Position numbers and translations under genes: made by a program. Below are positions 9,227 through 16,726 of a stretch of DNA of 38,068 nucleotides, piece by piece (within the stretch, counting starts at the first letter, position 1; each line of letters opens with the position of its first letter). Source of the stretch: Acholeplasmataceae bacterium (GTDB lineage: Bacteria; Bacillota_I; Bacilli_A; Acholeplasmatales; UBA5453); contig JAAZKC010000101.1 in assembly GCA_012800005.1 (NCBI GenBank), positions 1 through 38,068 on the forward strand, written 5' to 3'. The notes under the pieces were generated by a model that was given only the letters and a program-made list of their open reading frames with translations, made no database searches and had not been told where the DNA came from.

Positions 9227-10396
9227 ATGATTAAATATGTAATTTGGGATTTCAACGGAACAATTTTGGATGATAAAGAATTATCATTAAACCTTTTAAA
9301 TGAAATTTTAAAAAAACAAGGGAAAAAGCCCGTAGATGAAGAAGCTTATTTAAAACTTTTCGGGTTTCCGATAAAAAAATATTATCTTAAGGCGGGAATT
9401 ACTTTTGAAGAAGAATCATTTGATGATATTGCGAAGTGGTATATCGCAAAATATCAACCTCTTAGCCTTGATTTAAAACTTCATGATGGCGTGGTAGAAA
9501 CACTCATTATTTTAAGAAAAATGGGAATAAAAAATATTTGTCTTTCTGCAAGTCTTCAAAAAAATTTAGAAGAACAACTAAAACACTATGAAATTTATAA
9601 TTATTTTGATTATGTTATTGGAATGGACAATATTAAAACGGAAGGAAAAGAAAAAGTAGGCGCTAGATTTTTAAAAGAACATAAAGTCAACCCTAATGAG
9701 TGTTTATATATTGGGGATACTATTTATGATTATGATGTCGCAAGGAAAATGAGAGTGCGGGCAATCTTATTTAGTGGGGGTCATCAAGCAAAAGAAAGGC
9801 TGCTTAAAAAAACAAAAATAATTATTGATAATATTTATGATATAATATCACTGGTGAATAAAGAACAAAGGAGAAAAAAAGTGAGAAAATTTTTTAAAGA
9901 TTTCGGTAATTTTATCGCGAAAGGAAATGTCCTCGATTTAGCGATAGGGATTATTATAGGAGGCGCATTCAACGCTATTATTAGAAGTGTTGTTAATGAT
10001 TTGTTGATGCCTGTGATTAGTTTAATATTTAGAGCCGATGTTTCTAAAAAGTTTGCTGTTTTAAGAGGAACTGCAGAGTATGTAGCTAATGCTGATACTG
10101 GAGCATTGGAACTAGTTAAATCACCAGATGCAGTATTGCTTTATTGGGGAAATTTCTTACAATCAGTGATAGATTTTCTCATCATTGGTTTAACACTATT
10201 TATTATTATGAGAGTGTTTATGAAATTAAAAGCAAGAAAAGAAGCACATATAGCAGCAATTAAAGCAAAACGTGAAAGTGGAGAACAGTTAACTGAAAAA
10301 GAAGAGGCAGTTCATCCAGAACCAGTTATTCCAGAAGAAATCCTATTATTAAGAGAAATTAGAGATTCACTTAAAAAAGAAGAGGGAAATAAATAA
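9227..10396 (+). CDS. HAD phosphatase fused in frame to MscL (possible two-product gene)
   Basis: One uninterrupted 389-codon frame encodes two unrelated modules. Residues 1-215 are a HAD-superfamily phosphatase: motif I DFNGTILDD (8-16), a CLSAS motif II region, and motif IV IGDTIYDYDVA. This resembles phosphoglycolate-phosphatase-like enzymes with the DxNGT variant. Residues 219-389 are a complete MscL channel. No stop separates them; the linker is NKEQRRKK. A ribosome binding site, a GTG codon and an extended -10 all lie inside the 3' end of the HAD part (see next entries), so MscL may also be made separately. The start ATG follows GAGGTGTATTT, nine bases after rlmH. I infer an operon yycJ-rlmH-HAD(-mscL). 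A true fusion and a lost stop codon remain the two possibilities. Confidence 0.85.
   Translation: MIKYVIWDFNGTILDDKELSLNLLNEILKKQGKKPVDEEAYLKLFGFPIKKYYLKAGITFEEESFDDIAKWYIAKYQPLSLDLKLHDGVVETLIILRKMGIKNICLSASLQKNLEEQLKHYEIYNYFDYVIGMDNIKTEGKEKVGARFLKEHKVNPNECLYIGDTIYDYDVARKMRVRAILFSGGHQAKERLLKKTKIIIDNIYDIISLVNKEQRRKKVRKFFKDFGNFIAKGNVLDLAIGIIIGGAFNAIIRSVVNDLLMPVISLIFRADVSKKFAVLRGTAEYVANADTGALELVKSPDAVLLYWGNFLQSVIDFLIIGLTLFIIMRVFMKLKARKEAHIAAIKAKRESGEQLTEKEEAVHPEPVIPEEILLLREIRDSLKKEEGNK
9838..9846 (+). promoter_or_regulatory. Candidate internal extended -10 promoter for mscL
   Basis: TATGATATAAT (TG 9838-9839, TATAAT 9841-9846) lies inside the HAD coding sequence about 35 bases before the mscL GTG. 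The 11-mer is identical to the yycJ promoter core. A TATAAT in AT-rich coding DNA can arise by chance, so this stays a candidate. Confidence 0.45.
9881..10396 (+). CDS. mscL: Large-conductance mechanosensitive channel MscL (internal start)
   Basis: AAAGGAG (about 9867-9873) lies seven bases before GTG 9881, giving a 171-residue protein starting MRKFFKDFGNFIAKGNVLDLAIG, a normal MscL N-terminus. MscL is a homopentameric pore that opens under membrane tension to release osmolytes. TM1 is GNVLDLAIGIIIGGAFNAIIRSVV, TM2 is WGNFLQSVIDFLIIGLTLFIIMRVFM, and the charged C-terminal helix ends PEEILLLREIRDSLKKE. The periplasmic loop and C-terminal region make it longer than the 136 residues of E. coli MscL. 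A free N-terminal amphipathic helix matters for gating in characterised MscL, which favours internal initiation over an obligatory fusion. It is followed by a terminator. Confidence 0.85.
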   Translation: MRKFFKDFGNFIAKGNVLDLAIGIIIGGAFNAIIRSVVNDLLMPVISLIFRADVSKKFAVLRGTAEYVANADTGALELVKSPDAVLLYWGNFLQSVIDFLIIGLTLFIIMRVFMKLKARKEAHIAAIKAKRESGEQLTEKEEAVHPEPVIPEEILLLREIRDSLKKEEGNK

Positions 10397-10409
10397 AAAC
10401 TACTAAATG

Positions 10410-10442
10410 AAAGAGTGTCTTTGTGGCGCTCTTTTATGTTTT
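10410..10442 (+). terminator. Intrinsic terminator after mscL
   Basis: AAAGAGTGTC pairs with GGCGCTCTTT (10 bp including two G-U pairs) around TTTGT, followed by a T-rich tract (TATGTTTT). It ends 14-40 bases after the mscL stop. Confidence 0.7.
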
Positions 10443-10532
10443 AAAATAAAATATCCAAATATAAATATTTGTATACATTGTGAAAAAAATTGCAACTCTA
10501 AACAAAAAATCGTAGAATACTAGCGTATGGAC

Positions 10533-10549
10533 CCCCACTTTCGAAAATA
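10533..10549 (+). repeat. Left terminal inverted repeat of the IS
   Basis: CCCCACTTTCGAAAATA aligns with the reverse complement of the right end with 13 of 17 identities. Confidence 0.6.
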
Positions 10550-10559
10550 AAAATATGAT

Positions 10560-10602
10560 AATGGCACTTCAGGGCTTAGTAATGTCTTGAAGTGCCATTT
10601 TT
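10560..10602 (+). terminator. Hairpin at the left end of the IS, inward-facing terminator
   Basis: AATGGCACTTCA (10560-10571) is perfectly complementary to TGAAGTGCCATT (10588-10599), a 12-bp stem with a 16-base loop, followed by a T-run to 10602. It faces plus-strand transcription entering from the left, which would otherwise run antisense through the transposase gene. Confidence 0.75.
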
Positions 10603-10623
10603 CGTCTTGCGTATTAAATTAAG

Positions 10624-12333
10624 CTAAAATAATTTTTTTATTTCATCCGCATTTTTAGTAAATTGGTTTAATTTTATTCCGTAATTTTGACTCATTAATT
10701 TTAAATTATCATCAATATAAGTAAGTAAATATTCTTTATTTGATAATTTAAATGCCTGGTATTTTCTTAAAGAATCTACTAGTGATGTTAATGGAATTTT
10801 GTTTTTCATTTTCTTAACTTCAATTACTCTTAATAAAAATAATGCGCTCATACATATTAAGAAATACCCTCTTATTGCTTCCATTTTAGAGTGATAAATT
10901 GGTCTTGTTTCTAGTGTTGTTTTTAAAACTTTAAAAGAATCTTCAATTTGCCAAAGTGCTCTATATGCTTCAACTATTTCAAGAGGTGGAGCCTTAATCT
11001 CGCTTGAAACGAATAAATTAAACCCATCTAACTCGCTATCCTCAATAACTTTTTCATAATCAATACTACGTTCTTTATCGGCGTCCAACTCTTGTCCTAA
11101 ATCATCATACAAAGTCTCTTTAACATATTTACTAGTATGTCCGTAAAGTTCTTTTTTATATCCAGAAGAAGTTTTAATTCTTTTTTCTAACTTACTTAAA
11201 GCCCTATCTCTTTCATATTTTGTCTTTTCTGCATAAGAACGTGACCAATAGGCTATTTGAATTTGTGGAATCTCAACGTCCTTATCTTTATCATCAACAG
11301 TTTTTACTTTAATCTTATCAAAATCATCTATTCTAACCTTATACTTAGCAATTACTTCCTTTTTATCTTTATCTAAAATATCAATATAACCGTTAGGATC
11401 TTTTATCCATTTTTTTACCTCTTCACTAGATCCTCTAACAGATTCAGAAAAAATATAGCCATCACCATCTAAATAAGTCTCTTTAATGTTATCACCAGAA
11501 TTTAAACCTTTATCAGCGATTCTAATGATTTTCCCATTAATATTGTGTTTATCTTTCATCTCTTTAATAACGTCTTTATATAAAGGATATTCAGACTCAT
11601 TACCAGAATACATTTTATAATCAATTGGTATTTTATCTGCGTCTAATAAAAGTGCTAATCCAATAATTGGTTGGTTAGTATTTGATTTACATGGTCCTTT
11701 TTGCATATAGTCATGTGGCTTATCTATCTCAAAGTAAAAGTTCGTGCAGTCAAAATAAACCTTTTTTGTATTACTTCTATATTTTTCACCAAATTTTCTT
11801 CTTAAAATTTCAAATGCTGCTACATCAGCATTATTGCTTCCTAAAGCGAAAATGGCATCATACATTTGATCTTTCGTAAAATTAAAGTCATGATAAAAAG
11901 AATTATACATTGAGTCATATGATTCTAATTTTGAATTAGGATTTAATACTCTAGAGTAAACTAAAAATTCAAAAATTTCTGAAAGTGAATAACGGACATT
12001 TTTTCTTGACATATAAATTATCGCATCAAAATATTTTTTTAAATCTAATTCATTATATAGTTTCTTTAAAGGGAAATAACCTAAGTTTATTAATTTCTTT
12101 TCACCTTCAGGAATTGGATTTGATAAACTATTTTTTCTTCGCTCATTTTCCTCTTTAATCCATTCTTGAAAATGAGCGATAGGATCTACATATTTCTTTT
12201 CAAGTTCATCAAGATATCCTAAAGATTTAAATGTTTTTTGTCTAACGTTTTTAATTTTCGAATCATAAACCGAATCTACAATTGATAAATAAATGCGTCC
12301 ATATTGTGGGGTTCTTTTTAAATAAAGTGCCAT
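10624..12333 (-). CDS. IS1634-type DDE transposase (IS4 superfamily)
   Basis: This 569-residue transposase is full length and uninterrupted. The RNase H-like core shows Asp195 in VYFDCTNFYFE, Asp274 in RIADKGLNSGDN, and Glu464 in YRALWQIEDSFKVLKT. The last is the Y-(2)-R-(3)-E-(6)-K signature of the IS4 group (here YRALWQIE..F.VLK). A long insertion of charged strands separates the second Asp from the Glu, as in IS1634 members. The track begins at 12405, but ATG at 12331-12333 (MALYLKRTPQYGR) is better because AGAGGT precedes it and the promoter lies just upstream. Nothing suggests inactivation. It should cut and paste the element using the flanking inverted repeats. Confidence 0.92.
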   Translation of the reverse strand: MALYLKRTPQYGRIYLSIVDSVYDSKIKNVRQKTFKSLGYLDELEKKYVDPIAHFQEWIKEENERRKNSLSNPIPEGEKKLINLGYFPLKKLYNELDLKKYFDAIIYMSRKNVRYSLSEIFEFLVYSRVLNPNSKLESYDSMYNSFYHDFNFTKDQMYDAIFALGSNNADVAAFEILRRKFGEKYRSNTKKVYFDCTNFYFEIDKPHDYMQKGPCKSNTNQPIIGLALLLDADKIPIDYKMYSGNESEYPLYKDVIKEMKDKHNINGKIIRIADKGLNSGDNIKETYLDGDGYIFSESVRGSSEEVKKWIKDPNGYIDILDKDKKEVIAKYKVRIDDFDKIKVKTVDDKDKDVEIPQIQIAYWSRSYAEKTKYERDRALSKLEKRIKTSSGYKKELYGHTSKYVKETLYDDLGQELDADKERSIDYEKVIEDSELDGFNLFVSSEIKAPPLEIVEAYRALWQIEDSFKVLKTTLETRPIYHSKMEAIRGYFLICMSALFLLRVIEVKKMKNKIPLTSLVDSLRKYQAFKLSNKEYLLTYIDDNLKLMSQNYGIKLNQFTKNADEIKKLF

Positions 12334-12373
12334 GTCTTTTACCTCTTTGTTGTCAAATTTATTGTATATAAAT

Positions 12374-12402
12374 ATTATACAATAATACGCAAGAATATGC
12401 AA
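12374..12402 (-). promoter_or_regulatory. Transposase promoter
   Basis: On the minus strand, -35 TTGCAT (12397-12402), a 17-base spacer and a consensus -10 TATAAT (12374-12379) lie about 40 bases upstream of the transposase ATG. One 10-base repeat AATACGCAAG (12384-12393) falls inside the spacer, so transposase binding there could repress transcription. Confidence 0.7.
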
Positions 12403-12439
12403 CATAAAAGTTAAAAAATATTTTTTTGATTTGACAAAT

Positions 12440-12459
12440 AAAAAAGGCTTAACTAAGCC
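12440..12459 (-). terminator. Hairpin at the right end of the IS, inward-facing terminator
   Basis: On the minus strand GGCTT-AGTT-AAGCC (12459-12446) is followed by six T. The stem is short (5-6 bp), so it is weaker than the left hairpin. It faces transcription entering from the right, which would otherwise increase transposase expression. Confidence 0.5.
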
Positions 12460-12505
12460 ATGATTTTTTAAAAAACGTTAAAATGTTTTCAAAAGGTTTC
12501 TTGCG

Positions 12506-12522
12506 TATTTCCAAAAGACGGG
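12506..12522 (-). repeat. Right terminal inverted repeat of the IS
   Basis: Read on the minus strand, CCCGTCTTTTGGAAATA matches the left end at 13 of 17 positions. Confidence 0.6.
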
Positions 12523-12546
12523 ACACAATTAAATAATTTTAAAAAG

Positions 12547-12579
12547 AAAGGGACTAGTTTTTAAAATAGTCTCTTTTTT
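12547..12579 (+). terminator. Terminator-like hairpin upstream of the aro promoter
   Basis: AAAGGGACTA (12547-12556) pairs with TAGTCTCTTT (12567-12576) with one G-U pair, followed by Ts. It lies before the aro promoter, so it cannot be an attenuator for that start. It more likely closes an upstream transcription unit or insulates the operon from the IS. Confidence 0.6.
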
Positions 12580-12589
12580 CTTCTTTAAA

Positions 12590-12618
12590 TTGTAAAAATA
12601 AGCCCTCTATGATAATAT
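12590..12618 (+). promoter_or_regulatory. Promoter of the aro operon
   Basis: -35 TTGTAA (12590-12595), a 17-base spacer, and -10 TAATAT (12613-12618). The leader to aroF is about 33 bases with AAGGTGA as the ribosome binding site, too short for a T-box or riboswitch. Confidence 0.6.
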
Positions 12619-12657
12619 ATCATTAAATAATTTAATGGTTTTAAAAGGTGAAATGGT

Positions 12658-13671
12658 ATGATTGTTCAAATGAGACATGGAGCGACACAAGCTCAAAGTG
12701 AAAAAGTAATTAATTTTTTAAAAGAAAAAGGCTTTGAAATAAAAGATGTTTCTTCTGATAATGTAATTATCTTTGGAGTTATTGGTGATACAAAATATTT
12801 AAATGCTTCTGATTTAGAAGCGTTTAGTGGTGTTTTTCAAGTTACGAGAATTCAAACTCCTTATAAATTAGTAAGCCGTCAGTTTAAGAGCGAAGATACC
12901 ATTATTCATATTAAGGATGATATTTATATTGGTGAAGGTTATTTTGAAATAATTGCGGGCACTTGTGCAGTTGAAACAAAAGAAATCACAGAAGAAGTGG
13001 CTAAGGCTTTAGTATCTAATGGAGTTAAGATTTTAAGAGGTGGTGCCTTTAAACCTAGAACCTCACCTTATTCTTTTCAAGGTTTAGGAGTTAAAGGACT
13101 AGAAATATTAAATGAAGTAAAGAATAAATATAATTTAGTGGTTGTAAGTGAAATAGTTAATGAAAAAGATATTCCAGCATTCGAAAAATATGTTGATGTT
13201 TATCAAGTAGGTGCTAGAAATATGTATAACTATGAACTATTAAAAGCTTTAGGTAAAAAGACTAAAAAACCGATAATTTTAAAGCGTGGCATAAGCGCGA
13301 CAATTGAAGAATGGTTAATGAGTGCGGAATATATACTAAGTTCTGGAAACCCTAACGTTATTTTATGTGAAAGAGGTATTCGCACCTTTGAAAGATACAC
13401 AAGAAATACACTTGATATTCAAGCGGTGCTTGCGGTTAAAGAGTTATCACACTTACCTGTGATTGTAGATCCATCACATTCAAGTGGAAAATATACAATG
13501 ATTGAAAAATTGTCTTTAGCAAGCCTCGCAGTAGGTGCGGACGGAGTTATGGTTGAAATTCATCCAAATCCTGAGTTTGCCTTATCTGATGGGGCACAAT
13601 CATTAAAATTAGATAAGTTTAGCCATATGGTTAAAGAATTAAACAAATTAAAGAAAGGTTTAAAAAAATGA
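12658..13671 (+). CDS. aroF: 3-deoxy-7-phosphoheptulonate (DAHP) synthase, type I-beta with N-terminal ferredoxin-like domain
   Basis: DAHP synthase condenses phosphoenolpyruvate and erythrose 4-phosphate, the first step of the shikimate pathway. The 337 residues comprise an N-terminal ferredoxin-like (ACT-like) regulatory domain (about 1-67, MIVQMRHGATQAQSEKV) and the barrel, the Thermotoga-type arrangement. Barrel motifs are IIAGTCAVET (usually AGPC; here GTC), LRGGAFKPRTSPYSFQGLG, QVGARNMYNYELLKALG, ILKRGISATIEEWL, ILCERGIRTFE and VIVDPSHSSGK. In Thermotoga the N-terminal domain mediates feedback inhibition by Tyr or Phe; the same is inferred here. It is first in the seven-gene aro operon and overlaps tyrA by ATGA. 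Confidence 0.95.
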   Translation: MIVQMRHGATQAQSEKVINFLKEKGFEIKDVSSDNVIIFGVIGDTKYLNASDLEAFSGVFQVTRIQTPYKLVSRQFKSEDTIIHIKDDIYIGEGYFEIIAGTCAVETKEITEEVAKALVSNGVKILRGGAFKPRTSPYSFQGLGVKGLEILNEVKNKYNLVVVSEIVNEKDIPAFEKYVDVYQVGARNMYNYELLKALGKKTKKPIILKRGISATIEEWLMSAEYILSSGNPNVILCERGIRTFERYTRNTLDIQAVLAVKELSHLPVIVDPSHSSGKYTMIEKLSLASLAVGADGVMVEIHPNPEFALSDGAQSLKLDKFSHMVKELNKLKKGLKK

Positions 13672-14477
13672 TTTTTTTTATTGTTGGGCTTGGGATGATG
13701 GGCTCAAGTTACGCTAAAAAACTCACAGAAAAAGGCTATATTGTTTATGGATATGATAAGTGTGATTCTACAAATAAAGAAGCGTTAGAAAAAGGCTTTG
13801 TTAAGTCAAATAAACTTGAGTGTTTAAGTAAAGCTAATTATATTATTTTATCTTTATATCCAGATGATAATGTTAAATTTTTACATGAACATAAAGCCTT
13901 AATTAATCCTAACGCGTTTATTACTGATATTAGTGGAATAAAGAGTAATATGATTATTAAAATAAAGGAGACTATTGATAACTCTTATATGTCACATCAC
14001 CCTATGGCTGGAAGTGAAATTAAAGGAATTAAAGGAGTTAATCCTAATATTTTTAAAGGTGCTAATTTTCTTATTATTGATGATAATAATAGTGAAGATG
14101 AGATTAACAAACTATTAATTTTAAAAGAAGCGTTAGAATTCGGTAAAGTATCAATTACTTCAAAGGAAATTCATGATGAAATGATTTCTTTCACATCACA
14201 AATGCCACACGCGCTTGCGATAGCTTTAGTGAATAGTGATACTTATAAAGATACTAAATCATTTACTGGAGATAGTTTTAGAGATTTAACACGGATTGCG
14301 AGTATTAATGAATCTTTATGGAGTTTACTATTTTTAAATAATAAAGAAAACTTAGTTAAAGATTTAAATAATTTTAAAAATGAATTAAATAAAATAATTG
14401 ATTCTCTTAATAATGATGATGAAAAAACCTTAAAAGAATTAATGATTAAATCAAAAGAAAAGAGGGATTCTTATTAG
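13668..14477 (+). CDS. tyrA: Prephenate dehydrogenase
   Basis: This 269-residue NAD(P)-dependent enzyme oxidatively decarboxylates prephenate to 4-hydroxyphenylpyruvate for tyrosine synthesis. The Rossmann motif is GLGMMGSSYAKKL (about 7-19). The catalytic-region motifs are DISGIKSNM, HHPMAGSE (about 106-113), FTSQMPHALAIALV, and FTGDSFRDLTRIA. It lacks the C-terminal ACT domain found in many Bacillota TyrA proteins, so feedback control may rest on AroF. The ATG overlaps the aroF stop, and the TAG stop overlaps the proposed AUU start of aroB. Arogenate dehydrogenase activity cannot be excluded by eye. Confidence 0.9.
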   Translation: MIFFIVGLGMMGSSYAKKLTEKGYIVYGYDKCDSTNKEALEKGFVKSNKLECLSKANYIILSLYPDDNVKFLHEHKALINPNAFITDISGIKSNMIIKIKETIDNSYMSHHPMAGSEIKGIKGVNPNIFKGANFLIIDDNNSEDEINKLLILKEALEFGKVSITSKEIHDEMISFTSQMPHALAIALVNSDTYKDTKSFTGDSFRDLTRIASINESLWSLLFLNNKENLVKDLNNFKNELNKIIDSLNNDDEKTLKELMIKSKEKRDSY

Positions 14478-15477
14478 AGTTGAGGTTACATTAAAAGAAT
14501 CTTATAACATCACATTTTCTAAAATAGGAATAGCGTTAAATAAATATAAAGATAAACGCTTATTTTTAATCACGGATGAAAATGTGTATTTTTATTATAA
14601 AAATCATTTAAAAGAAACATTAAAAGAATATAACGTTGACTATATAATTATAAAACCTGGTGAAAAATCTAAAAGCGAAGAAAAATATTTAAAAATAATA
14701 CATGAATTATTAGAAAAACATATTACTAGAAAAGACATTATAGTCGCATTTGGTGGTGGAGTTGTTGGGGATTTAAGTGGGTTTGTCGCAGCGACAATTT
14801 TAAGAGGAGTTTCATTTATTAATATTCCAACTAGTTTACTAGCGATGGTTGATTCAAGTATTGGATCTAAAGTAGGAATTGATACTCACTATGGTAAAAA
14901 CTTACTTGGTGCCTTTAAAAATCCTTTAGAAGTAATTATTGATTTTAATTATTTAAAGACTTTACCAAAAGAAGAGTATAATAATGGGATAGCTGAAGTA
15001 ATAAAATATTATTTAATAGATGATGTTTCTTTATTAGAAGATATTAAGAATAATAATTTAGAAAATATTATTAAAAAATCAATAAAATCTAAAAAAGAAA
15101 TAATTACTAAAGATCCATTTGAAACATATGAAAGAATGTATTTAAATTTTGGGCATACATTCGCTCATGCCATTGAAAGACATTCTAATTATGAAATTCC
15201 TCATGGCTATGCAGTAGCGATGGGAATGGATATTTCAATAAGACTTGGAATATATTTTAATATTACAAATAAAGAAGTTTTAAATAAACTTCATAATTTA
15301 TATAGTTATTATGATTTACCTCTATTTAAAGGGAATATCCAAGAGTTAGTTCCTTATTTAAGTAGTGATAAAAAAGCGCATGCAGATAAAATTAATTTTG
15401 TATTTATAAAAGATGTTGGCACACCTTATATTAAACAAATAGAAAAAGAGGTGTTTTATGAAATATCAAGTTTTTAA
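14473..15477 (+). CDS. aroB: 3-dehydroquinate synthase, apparently with an AUU start codon
   Basis: AroB converts DAHP to 3-dehydroquinate using NAD+ and a divalent metal. Core motifs are AFGGGVVGDLSGFVAATILRG, PTSLLAMVDSSIGSKVGID, GKNLLGAFKNP, and the metal ligands in NFGHTFAHAIE and HGYAVAMGM. The track starts at GTG 14584, but that removes the conserved strand and nucleotide-binding entry (VEVTLKESYNITF... LFLITDENV). The frame stays open back to 14446 and contains no ATG, GTG or TTG before 14584 that keeps these parts. AGAGGG (14461-14466) lies six bases before ATT 14473, which gives 334 residues beginning (M)RVEVTLKESYN, so I chose ATT. It overlaps the tyrA stop and aroA by 20 bases. Confidence 0.85.
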   Translation: MRVEVTLKESYNITFSKIGIALNKYKDKRLFLITDENVYFYYKNHLKETLKEYNVDYIIIKPGEKSKSEEKYLKIIHELLEKHITRKDIIVAFGGGVVGDLSGFVAATILRGVSFINIPTSLLAMVDSSIGSKVGIDTHYGKNLLGAFKNPLEVIIDFNYLKTLPKEEYNNGIAEVIKYYLIDDVSLLEDIKNNNLENIIKKSIKSKKEIITKDPFETYERMYLNFGHTFAHAIERHSNYEIPHGYAVAMGMDISIRLGIYFNITNKEVLNKLHNLYSYYDLPLFKGNIQELVPYLSSDKKAHADKINFVFIKDVGTPYIKQIEKEVFYEISSF

Positions 15478-16726
15478 ATCAGAAATAAATGGAACATTAA
15501 AGATGATTCCTTCTAAATCTTTAACTCATAGAGCTTTAATTTCGGCAGCGCTGGCTAAAGGTGAAAGTATAATTGAAAATCCTTTATATGCCGATGATAC
15601 CTTAAAGACTTTAGAAATTTTAAAAAATCTAGGAGCGAGTTTTTTAACTCACTTAGATTATATTAAAGTTGCGGGAGGAAATATTAAACATTCTAATGTA
15701 GTTTTATTCGCAAAAGAATCAGGCTCGACAATTCGTTTTTTAATTCCTGTGGCTTTACTCACAGAAGAATTAGAACATTTTAGCCTAAGTCCTAGTTTAG
15801 CTAGTAGACCTTTTTTCGTTTATGAACATTTATTTAAAGAACATAATATTCATTTTGAAAAAAAAGGTGAAGATATTTTCGTTAAAGGGCCAATTTATTC
15901 TGGGGATTATAACATTGATGGTAGTATAAGTAGTCAATTTATTAGTGGGTTACTGTTTGTCTTACCTATTTTAGAAGGAGATTCAAAGATTATAGTTAGA
16001 AATAACTTTGAATCAAAAAGCTATGTAGAATTAACGATTAATGTTTTAAAAAAGTTTGGAATAAAAATAAATATGGCTGAAAACATCATTTATATTGAAG
16101 GTGGGCAACAATATAAAAACACTCAATTTACTGTTGAGGGTGATTATTCACAGGCCGCATTTTATCTTGCAAGCGCTGCTTTAGGTGGAAGTGTTACTTT
16201 ACTTGGATTAACTAAAGATTCGCTTCAAGGAGACAAAAAAATATTAGAGTTTTTAAAAGAGTTTGGCGCTAATGTAATTGTTAAAGATAAAGAAGTTACT
16301 GTGGAAAAAGGGGAATGTAGAAAAGTAGATATTGATATTTCTGATACACCTGATTTGGGCCCAATTTTATTTGTGTTAGGGGCTTTAAGCGAAGAAGAGT
16401 TTAAAATAAGCGGAATCGAAAGACTTCGCTATAAAGAATCAGATAGAATAAAAGCGATGTTAGAAAATTTAGATAAAGTAAATGCTAAATATAAATTAGA
16501 AGAAAATATGATTACTTTTTATCCCAGCAAGTTAAAAGGGGGAATAGAAGTGAGTAGTTATAATGATCATAGAATATGTATGGCTTTGACAATTCTAGCA
16601 TCCCATTTAAAGGAAGGATTAATTATTGATGGAATAGAATCAGTTAGTAAAAGTTATCCTACGTTTTTTGAAGATTTTAATATCTTAGGAGGAAAATATG
16701 CAACAGTTAAGAATGAAAATCACTGA
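15458..16726 (+). CDS. aroA: 3-phosphoshikimate 1-carboxyvinyltransferase (EPSP synthase)
   Basis: EPSP synthase transfers the enolpyruvyl group of PEP to shikimate 3-phosphate. At 422 residues it is a normal length. Motifs in order are MIPSKSLTHRALISAALA (about 16-33), ESGSTIRFLIPVALL, DGSISSQFISGLLFVLP, GDYSQAAFYLASAALGG, SDTPDLGPILFVLGALS, ERLRYKESDRIKAM and SYNDHRICMALTI. The first motif resembles the (P)PSKSxxHR form rather than the PGSKSxxNR form of enterobacteria. The ATG follows AAAGAGGTGTTTT within aroB, and the 3' end overlaps the chorismate mutase gene by 29 bases. Confidence 0.95.
   Translation: MKYQVFKSEINGTLKMIPSKSLTHRALISAALAKGESIIENPLYADDTLKTLEILKNLGASFLTHLDYIKVAGGNIKHSNVVLFAKESGSTIRFLIPVALLTEELEHFSLSPSLASRPFFVYEHLFKEHNIHFEKKGEDIFVKGPIYSGDYNIDGSISSQFISGLLFVLPILEGDSKIIVRNNFESKSYVELTINVLKKFGIKINMAENIIYIEGGQQYKNTQFTVEGDYSQAAFYLASAALGGSVTLLGLTKDSLQGDKKILEFLKEFGANVIVKDKEVTVEKGECRKVDIDISDTPDLGPILFVLGALSEEEFKISGIERLRYKESDRIKAMLENLDKVNAKYKLEENMITFYPSKLKGGIEVSSYNDHRICMALTILASHLKEGLIIDGIESVSKSYPTFFEDFNILGGKYATVKNENH

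Larger units (their letters stand above)
10531..12524 (-). mobile_element. IS1634-like insertion sequence (IS4 superfamily), about 2.0 kb, apparently intact
   Basis: The element holds one full-length DDE transposase gene on the minus strand, its own promoter, imperfect terminal inverted repeats and hairpins near both ends. Ends were set from the repeats: CCCCACTTTCGAAAATA (10533-10549) matches the reverse complement of 12506-12522 at 13 of 17 positions. Exact tips may be off by several bases. No target-site duplication could be seen; IS1634 is known for unusually long and variable ones. It sits between the mscL terminator and the aro promoter and disrupts no recognisable gene. Confidence 0.8.

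Noticed and set aside
10435-10620. Search for a small gene between mscL and the transposase
   Set aside because: Only the IS left end, its hairpin and AT-rich sequence are seen; no frame with a ribosome binding site was found.
12619-12657. Possible T-box or attenuator leader before the aro operon
   Set aside because: The leader from the predicted start is only about 33 bases, and the hairpin lies upstream of the promoter, so no leader regulation can be supported.
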